Below are positions 1 to 5,258 of a stretch of 9,860 nt of DNA, one piece after another. The translations under genes and the position numbers were made by a program. Each line of letters begins with the position of its first letter. Position 1 is the stretch's first letter. Below the pieces are notes generated by a model, which saw nothing but the letters and a program-made list of their open reading frames with translations, did no database searches and was not told the DNA's origin. Origin of the DNA: JAUSNA01 sp964511965 (GTDB lineage: Bacteria > Patescibacteriota > Microgenomatia > Levybacterales > GWA1-39-11); assembly GCA_964511965.1 (NCBI GenBank), contig CAZEGF010000024.1, positions 1-9,860 of the forward strand, read 5' to 3'.

Positions 1-90
1 TTGTCAGCTGTCCTTGTTGCTCTATTCGAATTTTCTCTTGGAATCTGGCTTATAGTAAAGGGTTTTAATAAAAAAAGCTCTATTTTATAA
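1..90 (+). CDS. C-terminal end of a DUF4386-like membrane protein (5' end outside window)
   Basis: Frame 1 is open from the first base to a TAA at 88-90, giving the last 29 residues of a protein that begins upstream of the window. The visible tail is one hydrophobic helix with the pattern FEFSLGIWLIVKGFN followed by a short basic end. This resembles the last helix of DUF4386 integral membrane proteins, which typically end in a WLLxKG-type motif; the match is from memory of the family and rests on few residues. The last 11 bases overlap the 3' end of the convergent KOW gene. The function of DUF4386 proteins is not known. Confidence 0.55.
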   Translation: MSAVLVALFEFSLGIWLIVKGFNKKSSIL

Positions 91-256
91 TTTCTACATT
101 TTTTTCAAGTGTCTTGAGCCGTTCTCCATTTGCCTCTCTAACTGTTAATGTCACCGCTCCGGTTTTACTAGTTTTTAAATCTTCAACAACACCAGACTTT
201 CCAGCATGCATACCAGCAACAACCTTACATCTATCCCCATTCTTAACCTGTGTCAT
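80..256 (-). CDS. 58-residue KOW-motif protein
   Basis: Minus-strand ORF from ATG at 256 to TAG at 80-82. The product starts MTQVKNGDRCKVVAGMHAGK and continues with SGVVEDL, then a strand-rich tail ending LEKNVEIIK. The G-D-x-C-x-V-x-x-G-x-x-x-G-x-x-G-x-V pattern is a KOW motif, the beta-barrel RNA/protein-binding module of ribosomal L24 and NusG/Spt5. The protein is little more than that one module, so it is neither full L24 nor NusG; a free-standing KOW protein that binds RNA or the ribosome is the likely role (inference). The start is supported by an extended -10 box (TGG-TATACT) exactly 6 bases before the ATG, which would give a leaderless mRNA. The 3' end overlaps the convergent upstream gene by 11 bases. 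Confidence 0.8.
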   Translation of the reverse strand: MTQVKNGDRCKVVAGMHAGKSGVVEDLKTSKTGAVTLTVREANGERLKTLEKNVEIIK

Positions 257-262
257 AGTGAG

Positions 263-271
263 AGTATACCA
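263..271 (-). promoter_or_regulatory. Extended -10 box of the KOW gene
   Basis: On the minus strand TGG is followed by TATACT (268 down to 263), then CTCACT and the ATG at 256. The 6-base gap places the expected transcription start on or next to the A of the ATG. No good -35 is visible (TTCAGA at 18-base spacing matches 4 of 6), which fits an extended -10 promoter. Confidence 0.6.
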
Positions 272-323
272 AAAAAATTTAGTTGATCTGAATCACAGCA
301 TTATTTGATTTTGTTTAGTAAAT

Positions 324-329
324 TAAAAT
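324..329 (+). promoter_or_regulatory. -10 box of the four-helix membrane protein gene
   Basis: TAAAAT ends 6 bases before the ATG at 336, the same spacing as at several other genes here. There is no TG extension and no convincing -35. It is a weaker match than the others and lies in an A/T-rich stretch. Confidence 0.4.
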
Positions 330-335
330 AACAGA

Positions 336-713
336 ATGTCTAAAAATAACTTTATAAATTTTATTGTTTGGGGATTTACGATTTGGCTGATTGGATACAT
401 CTTAGGAATAGTTCTTTTCTTTTTCGTTCCCAACAATTTGATAGGGTGGGTTATTATGCCCATTGGAATTGCTATTACCTTGTGGATTTTGCTTAAAAAA
501 ATCCAAAACAGTTCGTTAAAATATTTTGTTGCAATTGGTCTCGTTTGGACTTTAATTGCTATCGTTTGTGATTATTTTTTATTAGTAAAATTATTAAAAC
601 CAATTGACGGTTATTATAAATTGGATGTTTATATATATTATTTCACAACCTTTTTCCTTCCTCTTATAGTGGGGTGGATGAAAATACTAAAAAAACAAAA
701 CTTTCAGTTGTAG
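336..713 (+). CDS. Unrecognised four-helix membrane protein
   Basis: The 125-residue product is almost entirely hydrophobic, with four predicted membrane segments at roughly residues 7-30, 33-53, 62-84 and 96-117. A short basic loop (LLKKIQNSSLK) lies between helices 2 and 3 and a basic C-terminus (KILKKQNFQL) suggests the ends face the cytoplasm. The loop after helix 3 carries LLKPIDGYYKLDVYIYY, rich in aromatic residues and probably the conserved part. I do not recognise the family and propose no function. The ATG has no Shine-Dalgarno sequence but does have a -10-like TAAAAT 6 bases upstream. It ends in TAG only 4 bases from the stop of the convergent CBS gene. Confidence 0.7.
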   Translation: MSKNNFINFIVWGFTIWLIGYILGIVLFFFVPNNLIGWVIMPIGIAITLWILLKKIQNSSLKYFVAIGLVWTLIAIVCDYFLLVKLLKPIDGYYKLDVYIYYFTTFFLPLIVGWMKILKKQNFQL

Positions 714-717
714 TTAT

Positions 718-1179
718 TTATTTAAATCCTCTAACTTTGGGACTTACGAGGGCACGGAAGATATCCCCCTTACTAATTATTCCTATTACGTGCTTTTTGT
801 CATCAACCACAGGAAGTCTTCCAACACCTTTTACTTTCATGATCGATTCAGCCTTCAAAATTGGATCCTCAAGATGTATATATGTGACTCTTTTACTCAT
901 GATGTCCTTTACTTTTTTCTGAAGAACAGGTTTAATTTTCATTTCCATAGCCTCAAAATCTCTCTCGTGAACATAGTCTTCCATAAGATCTGATATACTT
1001 GGGAACATTTCAGAAGTAATATCCTGCTCAGATATAAATCCAACTAATTTTTTATATTTGCCTTCAACTACAGGAAGTCCTTTGTGATGCTCACCGAAGA
1101 TTAACTTAGCTGCGTCATTTAAAGTGGCGTTAGGAGTAGTACTGACAAACTTCTTTTTGAAAATATCTTTTACTTTCAA
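718..1179 (-). CDS. Two-CBS-domain protein
   Basis: From a TTG at 1179 the product is 153 residues and consists of two CBS domains, roughly residues 2-60 (KVKDIFKKKFVSTTP to ISEQDIT) and 89-145 (KVKDIMSKRVTYIHL to ISKGDIFRALV). CBS pairs form a Bateman module that usually binds adenosine nucleotides and regulates a partner; stand-alone pairs like this are common and mostly of unknown target. The frame is open back to 1314, but bases 1270-1314 of that extension run antisense to the 49-residue basic protein gene and look unlike CBS leaders, so I reject the long form. A GTG at 1203 is the main alternative start. I prefer TTG 1179 because the protein then begins directly at the first CBS domain, and a TATAAT box lies 9 bases upstream in the same arrangement as at the 3386 start. 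The 3' end is 4 bases from the convergent membrane protein gene. Confidence 0.8.
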   Translation of the reverse strand: MKVKDIFKKKFVSTTPNATLNDAAKLIFGEHHKGLPVVEGKYKKLVGFISEQDITSEMFPSISDLMEDYVHERDFEAMEMKIKPVLQKKVKDIMSKRVTYIHLEDPILKAESIMKVKGVGRLPVVDDKKHVIGIISKGDIFRALVSPKVRGFK

Positions 1180-1188
1180 ACTTTTATT

Positions 1189-1199
1189 ATTATACTCCT
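1189..1199 (-). promoter_or_regulatory. AGGAGTATAAT -10 element before the CBS gene
   Basis: The minus strand reads AGGAGTATAAT, then 9 bases, then the proposed TTG start. The same 11 bases at the same 9-base distance precede the ATG of the dimethylformamidase-like gene (3396-3406). AGGAG is 15 bases from the start, too far for an ordinary ribosome binding site, so it is better read as part of a promoter. An alternative -10 pair exists around 1255-1263 for a longer transcript. Confidence 0.4.
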
Positions 1200-1256
1200 T
1201 CACAACAAGAGATTGCTTGATCTTTTGTGCCTCTTCATTTTTTGACCTTGAGGGTA

Positions 1257-1262
1257 TATAAT
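1257..1262 (+). promoter_or_regulatory. -10 box of the 49-residue basic protein gene
   Basis: A perfect TATAAT lies 7 bases before the ATG at 1270. The surrounding TATATAATA also reads as TATTAT/TATATA on the minus strand, so this short stretch could fire both ways, towards the basic protein and towards the CBS gene. Confidence 0.5.
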
Positions 1263-1269
1263 ATCTTTC

Positions 1270-1419
1270 ATGGCAAAAAGACCTACAGGTGTTGGAAAGC
1301 GGGGACGCGTTCACTCACCAAAAACAAAAAAGAGACTGGCGGCAAAATTTGAAAGACTTGCTGCTCTTTACAAAAAGCGTGGTTTTTCCGGCCGCAAAAG
1401 AGATAAAGTTACCGGCTAA
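1270..1419 (+). CDS. 49-residue highly basic protein
   Basis: Short ORF from ATG 1270 to TAA 1417-1419. The product begins MAKRPTGVGKRGRVHSPKTK and continues through an AAKFERLAALYKKRG helix-like segment to RKRDKVTG. Eighteen of 49 residues are Lys or Arg and only two are acidic, and Gly and Pro sit in the tails. This composition is typical of small ribosomal or nucleic-acid-binding proteins; I do not recognise a named family. Support for it being real: a perfect TATAAT 7 bases upstream, protein-like composition with a clear domain pattern, and a tight fit between the divergent CBS gene and the following VOC gene. RNA or ribosome binding is inference from charge only. Confidence 0.6.
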   Translation: MAKRPTGVGKRGRVHSPKTKKRLAAKFERLAALYKKRGFSGRKRDKVTG

Positions 1420-1439
1420 AATTTCCCACAAAAACCTCG

Positions 1440-1448
1440 TGCTATAAT
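1440..1448 (+). promoter_or_regulatory. Extended -10 box of the first VOC gene
   Basis: TGC-TATAAT is a perfect extended -10 ending exactly 6 bases before the ATG at 1455. There is no Shine-Dalgarno sequence between it and the start, so a leaderless transcript is expected. Confidence 0.65.
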
Positions 1449-1454
1449 AACAGC

Positions 1455-1847
1455 ATGAAGAAATCTCCGGTTGTACATTTTGAAATGCCATTTAAAGATT
1501 CTAAAAGAGTAATTGAATTTTATTCTAAAGTTTTTGGATGGGATATGACATCAATGGGAGAGAGTATGGCAAACTACATTCTTGCGGGAACTACAGAGAC
1601 CGAGAATATGCAATCTACAAAACCGGGAGAAATTAACGGTGGATTTTTTGAGTCATCGGAGGAAAACAGTAAATATCCGCTGGTTACCATTAAAGTTGAG
1701 GATATGAAAGAGGCAATGGAAGCAGTAAAAGCTGCAGGGGGCAAAGTCCTTAGCGGTCCACATGATATTCCAGGGGTTGGACAATACACATCAATTCAGG
1801 ACTCTGAAGATAATAGAGTAAGTCTCCTCCAACCTTTATCAAGATAA
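1455..1847 (+). CDS. VOC (glyoxalase/bleomycin-resistance fold) family protein
   Basis: The 130-residue product has the paired beta-alpha-beta-beta-beta layout of the vicinal oxygen chelate superfamily. The first module runs from VVHFEMPFKDSKRVIEFYSK (His8 is the usual first metal ligand position) through GGFFES, and the second from PLVTIKVEDMKEAMEAVKAA to the closing strand SIQDSEDNRVSLLQP. The segment KVFGWDM is typical of the glyoxalase-like subset. Members include metal-dependent lyases, dioxygenases and drug-binding proteins; the substrate cannot be told from sequence. It is one of three VOC genes in this window. It is preceded by an extended -10 box without a leader, and its last 9 bases overlap the 3' end of the convergent dimethylformamidase-like gene. 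Confidence 0.88.
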   Translation: MKKSPVVHFEMPFKDSKRVIEFYSKVFGWDMTSMGESMANYILAGTTETENMQSTKPGEINGGFFESSEENSKYPLVTIKVEDMKEAMEAVKAAGGKVLSGPHDIPGVGQYTSIQDSEDNRVSLLQPLSR

Positions 1848-3386
1848 TCTTTTCAAAACATTTGTAGCTATTTGTTGTGCGCGTGAGTCAACTGGAATTT
1901 GATACGCACGCGACCAACCTTTTCTAAATTCATCAAGCGTGTAACCCCAGTCAAGTGACCCTGTTGAAAATACTTTTGCTCCTGATTCGCGCTCAACCAA
2001 AAGACTATAACTATGTCCTTGTTTTGGTCCTTTACTAACTAAAGATTCAGCTAGAATTTCTCTATTCTTTCCAGCCTTTATTCCATCAAATATAATGTCA
2101 TACTCTGCACCTATTGCCTTCTTAATAGTATCTCCCTGTTGCATGCCCGTTCCCTTAAATACCCAGTGATCTGGATTTGCTACAACCCAATCATCAACAG
2201 CATATCTATCTATAACATGATCATAAGCAGCTCCAAAAAACTGGGCTTCATGATTTCCTAAATCTCTAAAGAGACCTGTGGGATTTTCCTTGTTGGGGTC
2301 TCCACCATTTCTGTAACAAACAACAATTCTATTTTTCCCGTTTTCGCTATCTTCAAGTCTTATTCTCCAATACAAAGCATTTGATCCCATAAGCGCGACG
2401 TTTATCCCATTATTTGTAGCATCATGCAACCTTTGACGCATACGATCCGTATAATATTCGTGATGACCAGACATAACAATTAATTTTCTCCTGTCATAAA
2501 TGTCCTCTGTGTCCTGACTATCAACATCTACCATATAATCAGAATCAAACCCACTTCTTTCCAAAAAACGAAGGAATGCTATGTCTAATGGCATAGTTTC
2601 CTCAACTCCTCCAGTGGTTGTTAGGGGTCTGTCAAGGGATACGGATGTAGCACCCCCATACAAACTCAGACCAACAACATTGCTGTACGCGTTATATGTT
2701 AATAGTCCGGCGCTTGTCAGAATTGGGGCGGTTCTTTCATGTGAGCGAACCCAAAATGGGGAAATAGTCTTACTGCCATTCTTTCCGGTTGCAACCGCCA
2801 TATACATTCCAGACCTCCAATCATCAGGTATTGTGAGCGCGTGGGACGGGCCCCATGCAGCCATTGTTGTTCTTGTTTTTGGATCTACTTTTTTTGAAAT
2901 ACTAGGCGCCGTTATCCCTTCTTGGGAGTACATAAGTCTCCCACCTTTTCCTCCATACCAACCAAGTCTATAAAGATTTAAATCGTATGATCCGGAATTA
3001 TTTGCGCCAAAAAAATCTATTTTTTCACCGGGCAAGACAGAGTAGGGACCAGTAAATAAAGCGCTTCCTGCTGTGTCCGGTCTTTCAACTCTCCACCCAT
3101 CGTGCCCCTCGTTTTGATTTTCTTCAGAAAGTGTTGTGTGTTTTGGTTTAATCACAAATGGCGTATCCGGAAAGAGTGGCTCTTCATATATCAATGCGTC
3201 TTGTAGTGGTGGCTCAACACCATAAATAGGAGAGTCAATTTTTTCAATATTACTGTCCTCAACTACCGACGAATTGCTATCTTTTTTTATTGAAGGACCC
3301 TCACCAATAACAGCAGCAATCCCGGAAGCAACAACCGTTGCTCCAAGTTTTCTTCTAGACATTCTTATATTTCCAACCTCAACCAT
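1839..3386 (-). CDS. N,N-dimethylformamidase beta-subunit-like secreted protein
   Basis: The 515-residue product matches the DMFase large-subunit-like family: LYRLGWYGGKGGRLM (138-152), SGMYMA (192-197), TYNAYS (230-235), SLDRPL (250-255), SGHHEYY (306-312), NALYW (336-340) and TGSLDWGY (475-482). The characterised Paracoccus amidase uses an iron held by two Tyr and one Glu; Tyr195, Tyr231 or Tyr234, and Glu310 in the HxE motif are candidate equivalents (inference). Most homologues have no known substrate, so amidase activity is not assured. The N-terminus from Met9, MSRRKLG followed by a hydrophobic stretch to about residue 28, looks like a twin-arginine signal, so an exported protein is likely. 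Start: ATG 3386 lies 9 bases after TATAAT; ATG 3362 (Met9) would give a tidier Tat leader. It stands alone, convergent with the VOC gene and divergent from the SRPBCC gene. Confidence 0.85.
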   Translation of the reverse strand: MVEVGNIRMSRRKLGATVVASGIAAVIGEGPSIKKDSNSSVVEDSNIEKIDSPIYGVEPPLQDALIYEEPLFPDTPFVIKPKHTTLSEENQNEGHDGWRVERPDTAGSALFTGPYSVLPGEKIDFFGANNSGSYDLNLYRLGWYGGKGGRLMYSQEGITAPSISKKVDPKTRTTMAAWGPSHALTIPDDWRSGMYMAVATGKNGSKTISPFWVRSHERTAPILTSAGLLTYNAYSNVVGLSLYGGATSVSLDRPLTTTGGVEETMPLDIAFLRFLERSGFDSDYMVDVDSQDTEDIYDRRKLIVMSGHHEYYTDRMRQRLHDATNNGINVALMGSNALYWRIRLEDSENGKNRIVVCYRNGGDPNKENPTGLFRDLGNHEAQFFGAAYDHVIDRYAVDDWVVANPDHWVFKGTGMQQGDTIKKAIGAEYDIIFDGIKAGKNREILAESLVSKGPKQGHSYSLLVERESGAKVFSTGSLDWGYTLDEFRKGWSRAYQIPVDSRAQQIATNVLKRLS

Positions 3387-3395
3387 ATGATGTGA

Positions 3396-3406
3396 ATTAT
3401 ACTCCT
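3396..3406 (-). promoter_or_regulatory. AGGAGTATAAT -10 element before the dimethylformamidase-like gene
   Basis: On the minus strand a perfect TATAAT (3401 down to 3396) is preceded by AGGAG and followed by 9 bases and the ATG at 3386. The expected transcription start is 2-3 bases before the ATG, leaving no room for a ribosome binding site. The 11-base string is identical to the one before the CBS gene. Confidence 0.5.
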
Positions 3407-3430
3407 ATGCATATTTACACGGTTAATACA

Positions 3431-3482
3431 GATAATTTACATGAATTATAAGAAATTATCTTTAATTTAATAAAAATTAAAG
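3431..3482. repeat. Two adjoining perfect inverted repeats in the divergent intergenic region
   Basis: Arms GATAATTT (3431-3438) and AAATTATC (3453-3460) are perfect 8-base complements. Arms CTTTAATTT (3460-3468) and AAATTAAAG (3474-3482) are perfect 9-base complements with a 5-base loop. The second one covers the -35 position of the SRPBCC promoter and could be an operator. The stretch is nearly all A/T, where such repeats arise easily by chance. Confidence 0.3.
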
Positions 3483-3491
3483 TAAAAAATT

Positions 3492-3500
3492 TGGTAGACT
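3492..3500 (+). promoter_or_regulatory. Extended -10 box of the SRPBCC-VOC-DUF1801 operon
   Basis: TGG-TAGACT ends exactly 6 bases before the ATG at 3507, predicting a leaderless transcript. It is the only visible promoter for the three closely spaced genes downstream. Confidence 0.5.
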
Positions 3501-3506
3501 AAAGAA

Positions 3507-3941
3507 ATGGAAAATAACATAATCACAATTCAATCTACTATTAATGCTCCGATTGAAAAAGTCTGGCAATATTGGAATGATCCACAACACATAAAAGGGT
3601 GGGCATTTGCATCAGATACATGGGAAGCACCAACTTCTGAAAACGATTTAAGAACCGGTGGATCTTTTAAAACACGCATGCAAGAAAAAGGGACCAAAAA
3701 TGGTTTTGATTTTGGCGGAGTTTATACAAACGTTGTGGACCACAAGACCATTGAGTATGATATGTCCAAAGAAGCCAATGATCCAAATGCCCGTCATGTA
3801 AAAATAGGCTTTGAACAAACTCCTGAAGGAGTTAAAATTACACAAAGTTTTGATCCTGAAAATGAAAATTCAATAGAAATGCAAAGGTAGGGATGGCAAG
3901 CAATTCTTGATAATTTCAAGAAGTATGTAGAAAGTAATTAA
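3507..3941 (+). CDS. SRPBCC/AHSA1-type protein interrupted by an in-frame TAG
   Basis: Residues 1-127 read as an SRPBCC (Bet v 1/AHSA1-like, YndB type) domain: QSTINAPIEKVWQYWNDPQH at the start, GGSFKTRM, GGVYTNVV, IEYDMS, and FEQTPEGVKITQSFDPEN near the end. Codon 128 is TAG (3888-3890). The same frame then continues with GWQAILDNFKKYVESN and a TAA at 3939-3941, which is exactly the C-terminal helix expected for the family (usual pattern MQRQGWQAILDNFKKYVE). The expected residue at the stop is often Gln, so a single C-to-T change (CAG to TAG) would explain it. The C-terminal helix closes the ligand cavity, so the 127-residue form is probably impaired. A sequencing error, a true nonsense mutation and stop read-through are all possible. 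The family binds small hydrophobic ligands; no substrate can be named. It is first in a likely operon, with the next ATG 4 bases after the TAA. Confidence 0.8.
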
Positions 3942-3945
3942 TAAT

Positions 3946-4419
3946 ATGACTCAAAAAATCTCACCATTTTTATGGCTTGATAAAGGAAAAGCGAGTGAAG
4001 CCGCAAAATTTTATACGAGCGTTTTTAAGGAATCTAAAATAATGAGCCCCGAAACTTTTGATAACACCCCATCGGGAAGTATTGAGATAATTGACATTGA
4101 ACTATTTGGTCTTAAATTTACGTTGATGGGAGCCGGTCCCGAATTTAAATTTAATGAATCAGTTTCATTTACTATCGATTGCATTGATCAGGAAGAAGTT
4201 GACTATTATTGGAATGCGCTTATTGCTGACGGTGGTGAAGAATCCCAGTGCGGTTGGTTAAAAGATAAATTTGGACTTTCCTGGCAAGTAATTCCACGGA
4301 GACTTAATGAGCTGATGTCAGATCCGGACCAAGAAAAAGCAGGGAGAGTAATGCAGTGTATGTTAACACAGAAAAAAATTATCATCGCAGATCTTGAAAA
4401 GGCTTATAACGGTAATTAA
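3946..4419 (+). CDS. PhnB/YjdN-like VOC family protein
   Basis: The 157-residue product belongs to the branch of the VOC superfamily annotated as PhnB-like or '3-demethylubiquinone-9 3-methyltransferase' domain. Diagnostic stretches are ISPFLWLDKGKASEAAKFYT at the N-terminus, SVFKESKI, ALIADGGEESQCGWLKDKFG in the middle and SWQVIPRRLNELM, then a QCMLTQKKI C-terminal helix. The methyltransferase label is historical and not supported as an activity. The ATG is 4 bases after the full-length SRPBCC stop and 5 bases before the DUF1801 start, so the three are probably co-transcribed. No Shine-Dalgarno sequence is visible. Confidence 0.88.
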   Translation: MTQKISPFLWLDKGKASEAAKFYTSVFKESKIMSPETFDNTPSGSIEIIDIELFGLKFTLMGAGPEFKFNESVSFTIDCIDQEEVDYYWNALIADGGEESQCGWLKDKFGLSWQVIPRRLNELMSDPDQEKAGRVMQCMLTQKKIIIADLEKAYNGN

Positions 4420-4424
4420 TCAAG

Positions 4425-4772
4425 ATGCAAAAATACGATACAGTTGACGAGTACATCAATTCACTTCCAGACAGAACAAAAGAGGAGCTTACAAAATTAA
4501 GAGCAATGATCAAAAACCTAGTTCCAGACACCAACGAGAGCATGAGCTATGGAATGCCTGGATACAAATTGAATAATAAACCGCTTGTTTATTTTGCAGG
4601 GTGGAAAGATCATATCGGCTTTTATCCAACCCCATCTGGAATTGAGGCATTGGAAACTGAATTAAAACCCTACAAGACTGGCAAGGGGACATTGCAATTT
4701 AGTCTTACCAAACCAATCCCTTGGGATATTATTGAAAAGGTTATCAAAAACAGAATAAAAAGTCTCGCATAA
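4425..4772 (+). CDS. DUF1801 / YdhG-like protein
   Basis: The 115-residue product matches DUF1801 along its length: VDEYINSLPDRTKEELTKLR, then SMSYGMPGYKLNNKPLVYFA, then HIGFYPTPSGIEAL, and KGTLQFSLTKPIPWDII near the end. The fold is a small alpha/beta frataxin-like one, and YdhG of Bacillus has been proposed to be an iron chaperone; for most members the role is unknown. It lies 5 bases after the PhnB-like gene. SRPBCC, PhnB-like VOC and DUF1801 genes are found together in other bacteria in my recollection, which supports a joint, possibly stress- or detoxification-related role (inference). Confidence 0.88.
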   Translation: MQKYDTVDEYINSLPDRTKEELTKLRAMIKNLVPDTNESMSYGMPGYKLNNKPLVYFAGWKDHIGFYPTPSGIEALETELKPYKTGKGTLQFSLTKPIPWDIIEKVIKNRIKSLA

Positions 4773-4776
4773 ATAA

Positions 4777-4785
4777 TGCTACTAT
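4777..4785 (+). promoter_or_regulatory. Extended -10 box of the DUF420-like gene
   Basis: TGC-TACTAT ends exactly 6 bases before the ATG at 4792 and sits in the 19-base gap after the DUF1801 stop. The hexamer is a weaker match than others but keeps the TGn extension and the 6-base spacing. Confidence 0.4.
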
Positions 4786-4791
4786 TAATAA

Positions 4792-5210
4792 ATGCATGGT
4801 CCACTTTTTAGCACAATTACACTTTTTACCGAACTAATAGTATCTGCGGCTGTATATTACACTTTGTACCAGGGGTACAAAAATAATAAATTTCCAAAAA
4901 AATTGCCATACCTGCACTCATCTATGAATCGATTTTTAATATTTCTTATATGGCAATGCGCGTTCCAACTCATGCAAAAGCAGCTAATGCTGAACCTATT
5001 TATTTAATACTTCTTGCAATAATACATGGGATTTTGTCATTAATCATGTTTTTATCTCTCTTTGTCTTTTTTATTATTGCATGGAAAAAATACAGTAATT
5101 CTATTAATTTCTTTTTTGAACACAAAACTCTTACTTGGTTGTTCATTGTCTTCTGGACATTTTCGATAGTTTCCGGGGTTTTGTTTTATTTTATCTCCTA
5201 CGGAATTTGA
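4792..5210 (+). CDS. DUF420/CtaM-like membrane protein, broken by a -1 frameshift
   Basis: Two overlapping frames together make one protein. The first, from ATG 4792, gives MHGPLFSTITLFTELIVSAA through KNNKFPKK and then degenerates, stopping at 5007. The second frame is open from the same A-run and gives IAIPALIYESIFNISYMAMR through a long hydrophobic C-terminal part, ending in TGA at 5208-5210. Joining at 4896-4902 yields 139 residues with four membrane helices and His at about 2, 61, 79 and 111. The IIHGILSL...FFEHKTLTW...SGVLFYF pattern resembles DUF420, the family of CtaM/YozB proteins needed for some heme-copper oxidases; this is a tentative match. Its closeness to the cyo operon is suggestive. 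The break is a missing base in a run of seven A, so an assembly error, a real frameshift, or slippage are all possible. An internal ATG at 4950 is the start an automatic caller would use for the second part. Confidence 0.65.
4896..4902 (+). other. A_AAA_AAA heptamer at the frame change
   Basis: In the upstream reading frame the codons are CCA AAA AAA TTG, so the seven A form the canonical A_AAA_AAA slippery pattern for -1 shifting. A slip there enters exactly the frame that encodes the rest of the protein. An 8-base-pair hairpin with a 3-base loop lies just upstream at 4863-4881. No clear downstream stimulatory structure or well-placed internal Shine-Dalgarno sequence is visible, which weakens the case for programmed shifting. 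Confidence 0.4.
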
Positions 5211-5224
5211 TGCAGAAAGGACGA

Positions 5225-5252
5225 TTGATATTTTTTCATTATTATTTATACT
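5225..5252 (+). promoter_or_regulatory. Promoter of the third VOC gene
   Basis: TTGATA (5225-5230, five of six matches to the -35 consensus) and TATACT (5247-5252) are separated by 16 bases. The -10 ends exactly 6 bases before the ATG at 5259. This is the only promoter in the window with both hexamers good, and it again predicts a leaderless mRNA. Confidence 0.6.
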
Positions 5253-5258
5253 GTAATC

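Noticed and set aside
114..308. 64-residue plus-strand ORF over the KOW gene
   Set aside because: The minus strand encodes a convincing KOW domain with a promoter; the plus-strand translation has no features.
1180..1314. N-terminal extension of the CBS protein to an ATG at 1314
   Set aside because: The extra residues look unlike a CBS leader, and bases 1270-1314 run antisense to the first 15 codons of the 49-residue basic protein, which has its own TATAAT box.
2581..2973. 130-residue plus-strand ORF inside the dimethylformamidase-like gene
   Set aside because: Antisense shadow of a gene with clear family motifs in this exact region.
3888..3890. Alternative genetic code as the explanation for the in-frame stop
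   Set aside because: The known Patescibacteria recoding concerns UGA, not UAG. Here UGA ends cyoC and the dimethylformamidase-like gene at the proper family ends, and UAG ends other genes such as the KOW gene.
4863..4881. Hairpin with arms TTTGTACC/GGTACAAA as a terminator
   Set aside because: It lies inside coding sequence, is followed by A and not T residues, and the reading frame continues through it.
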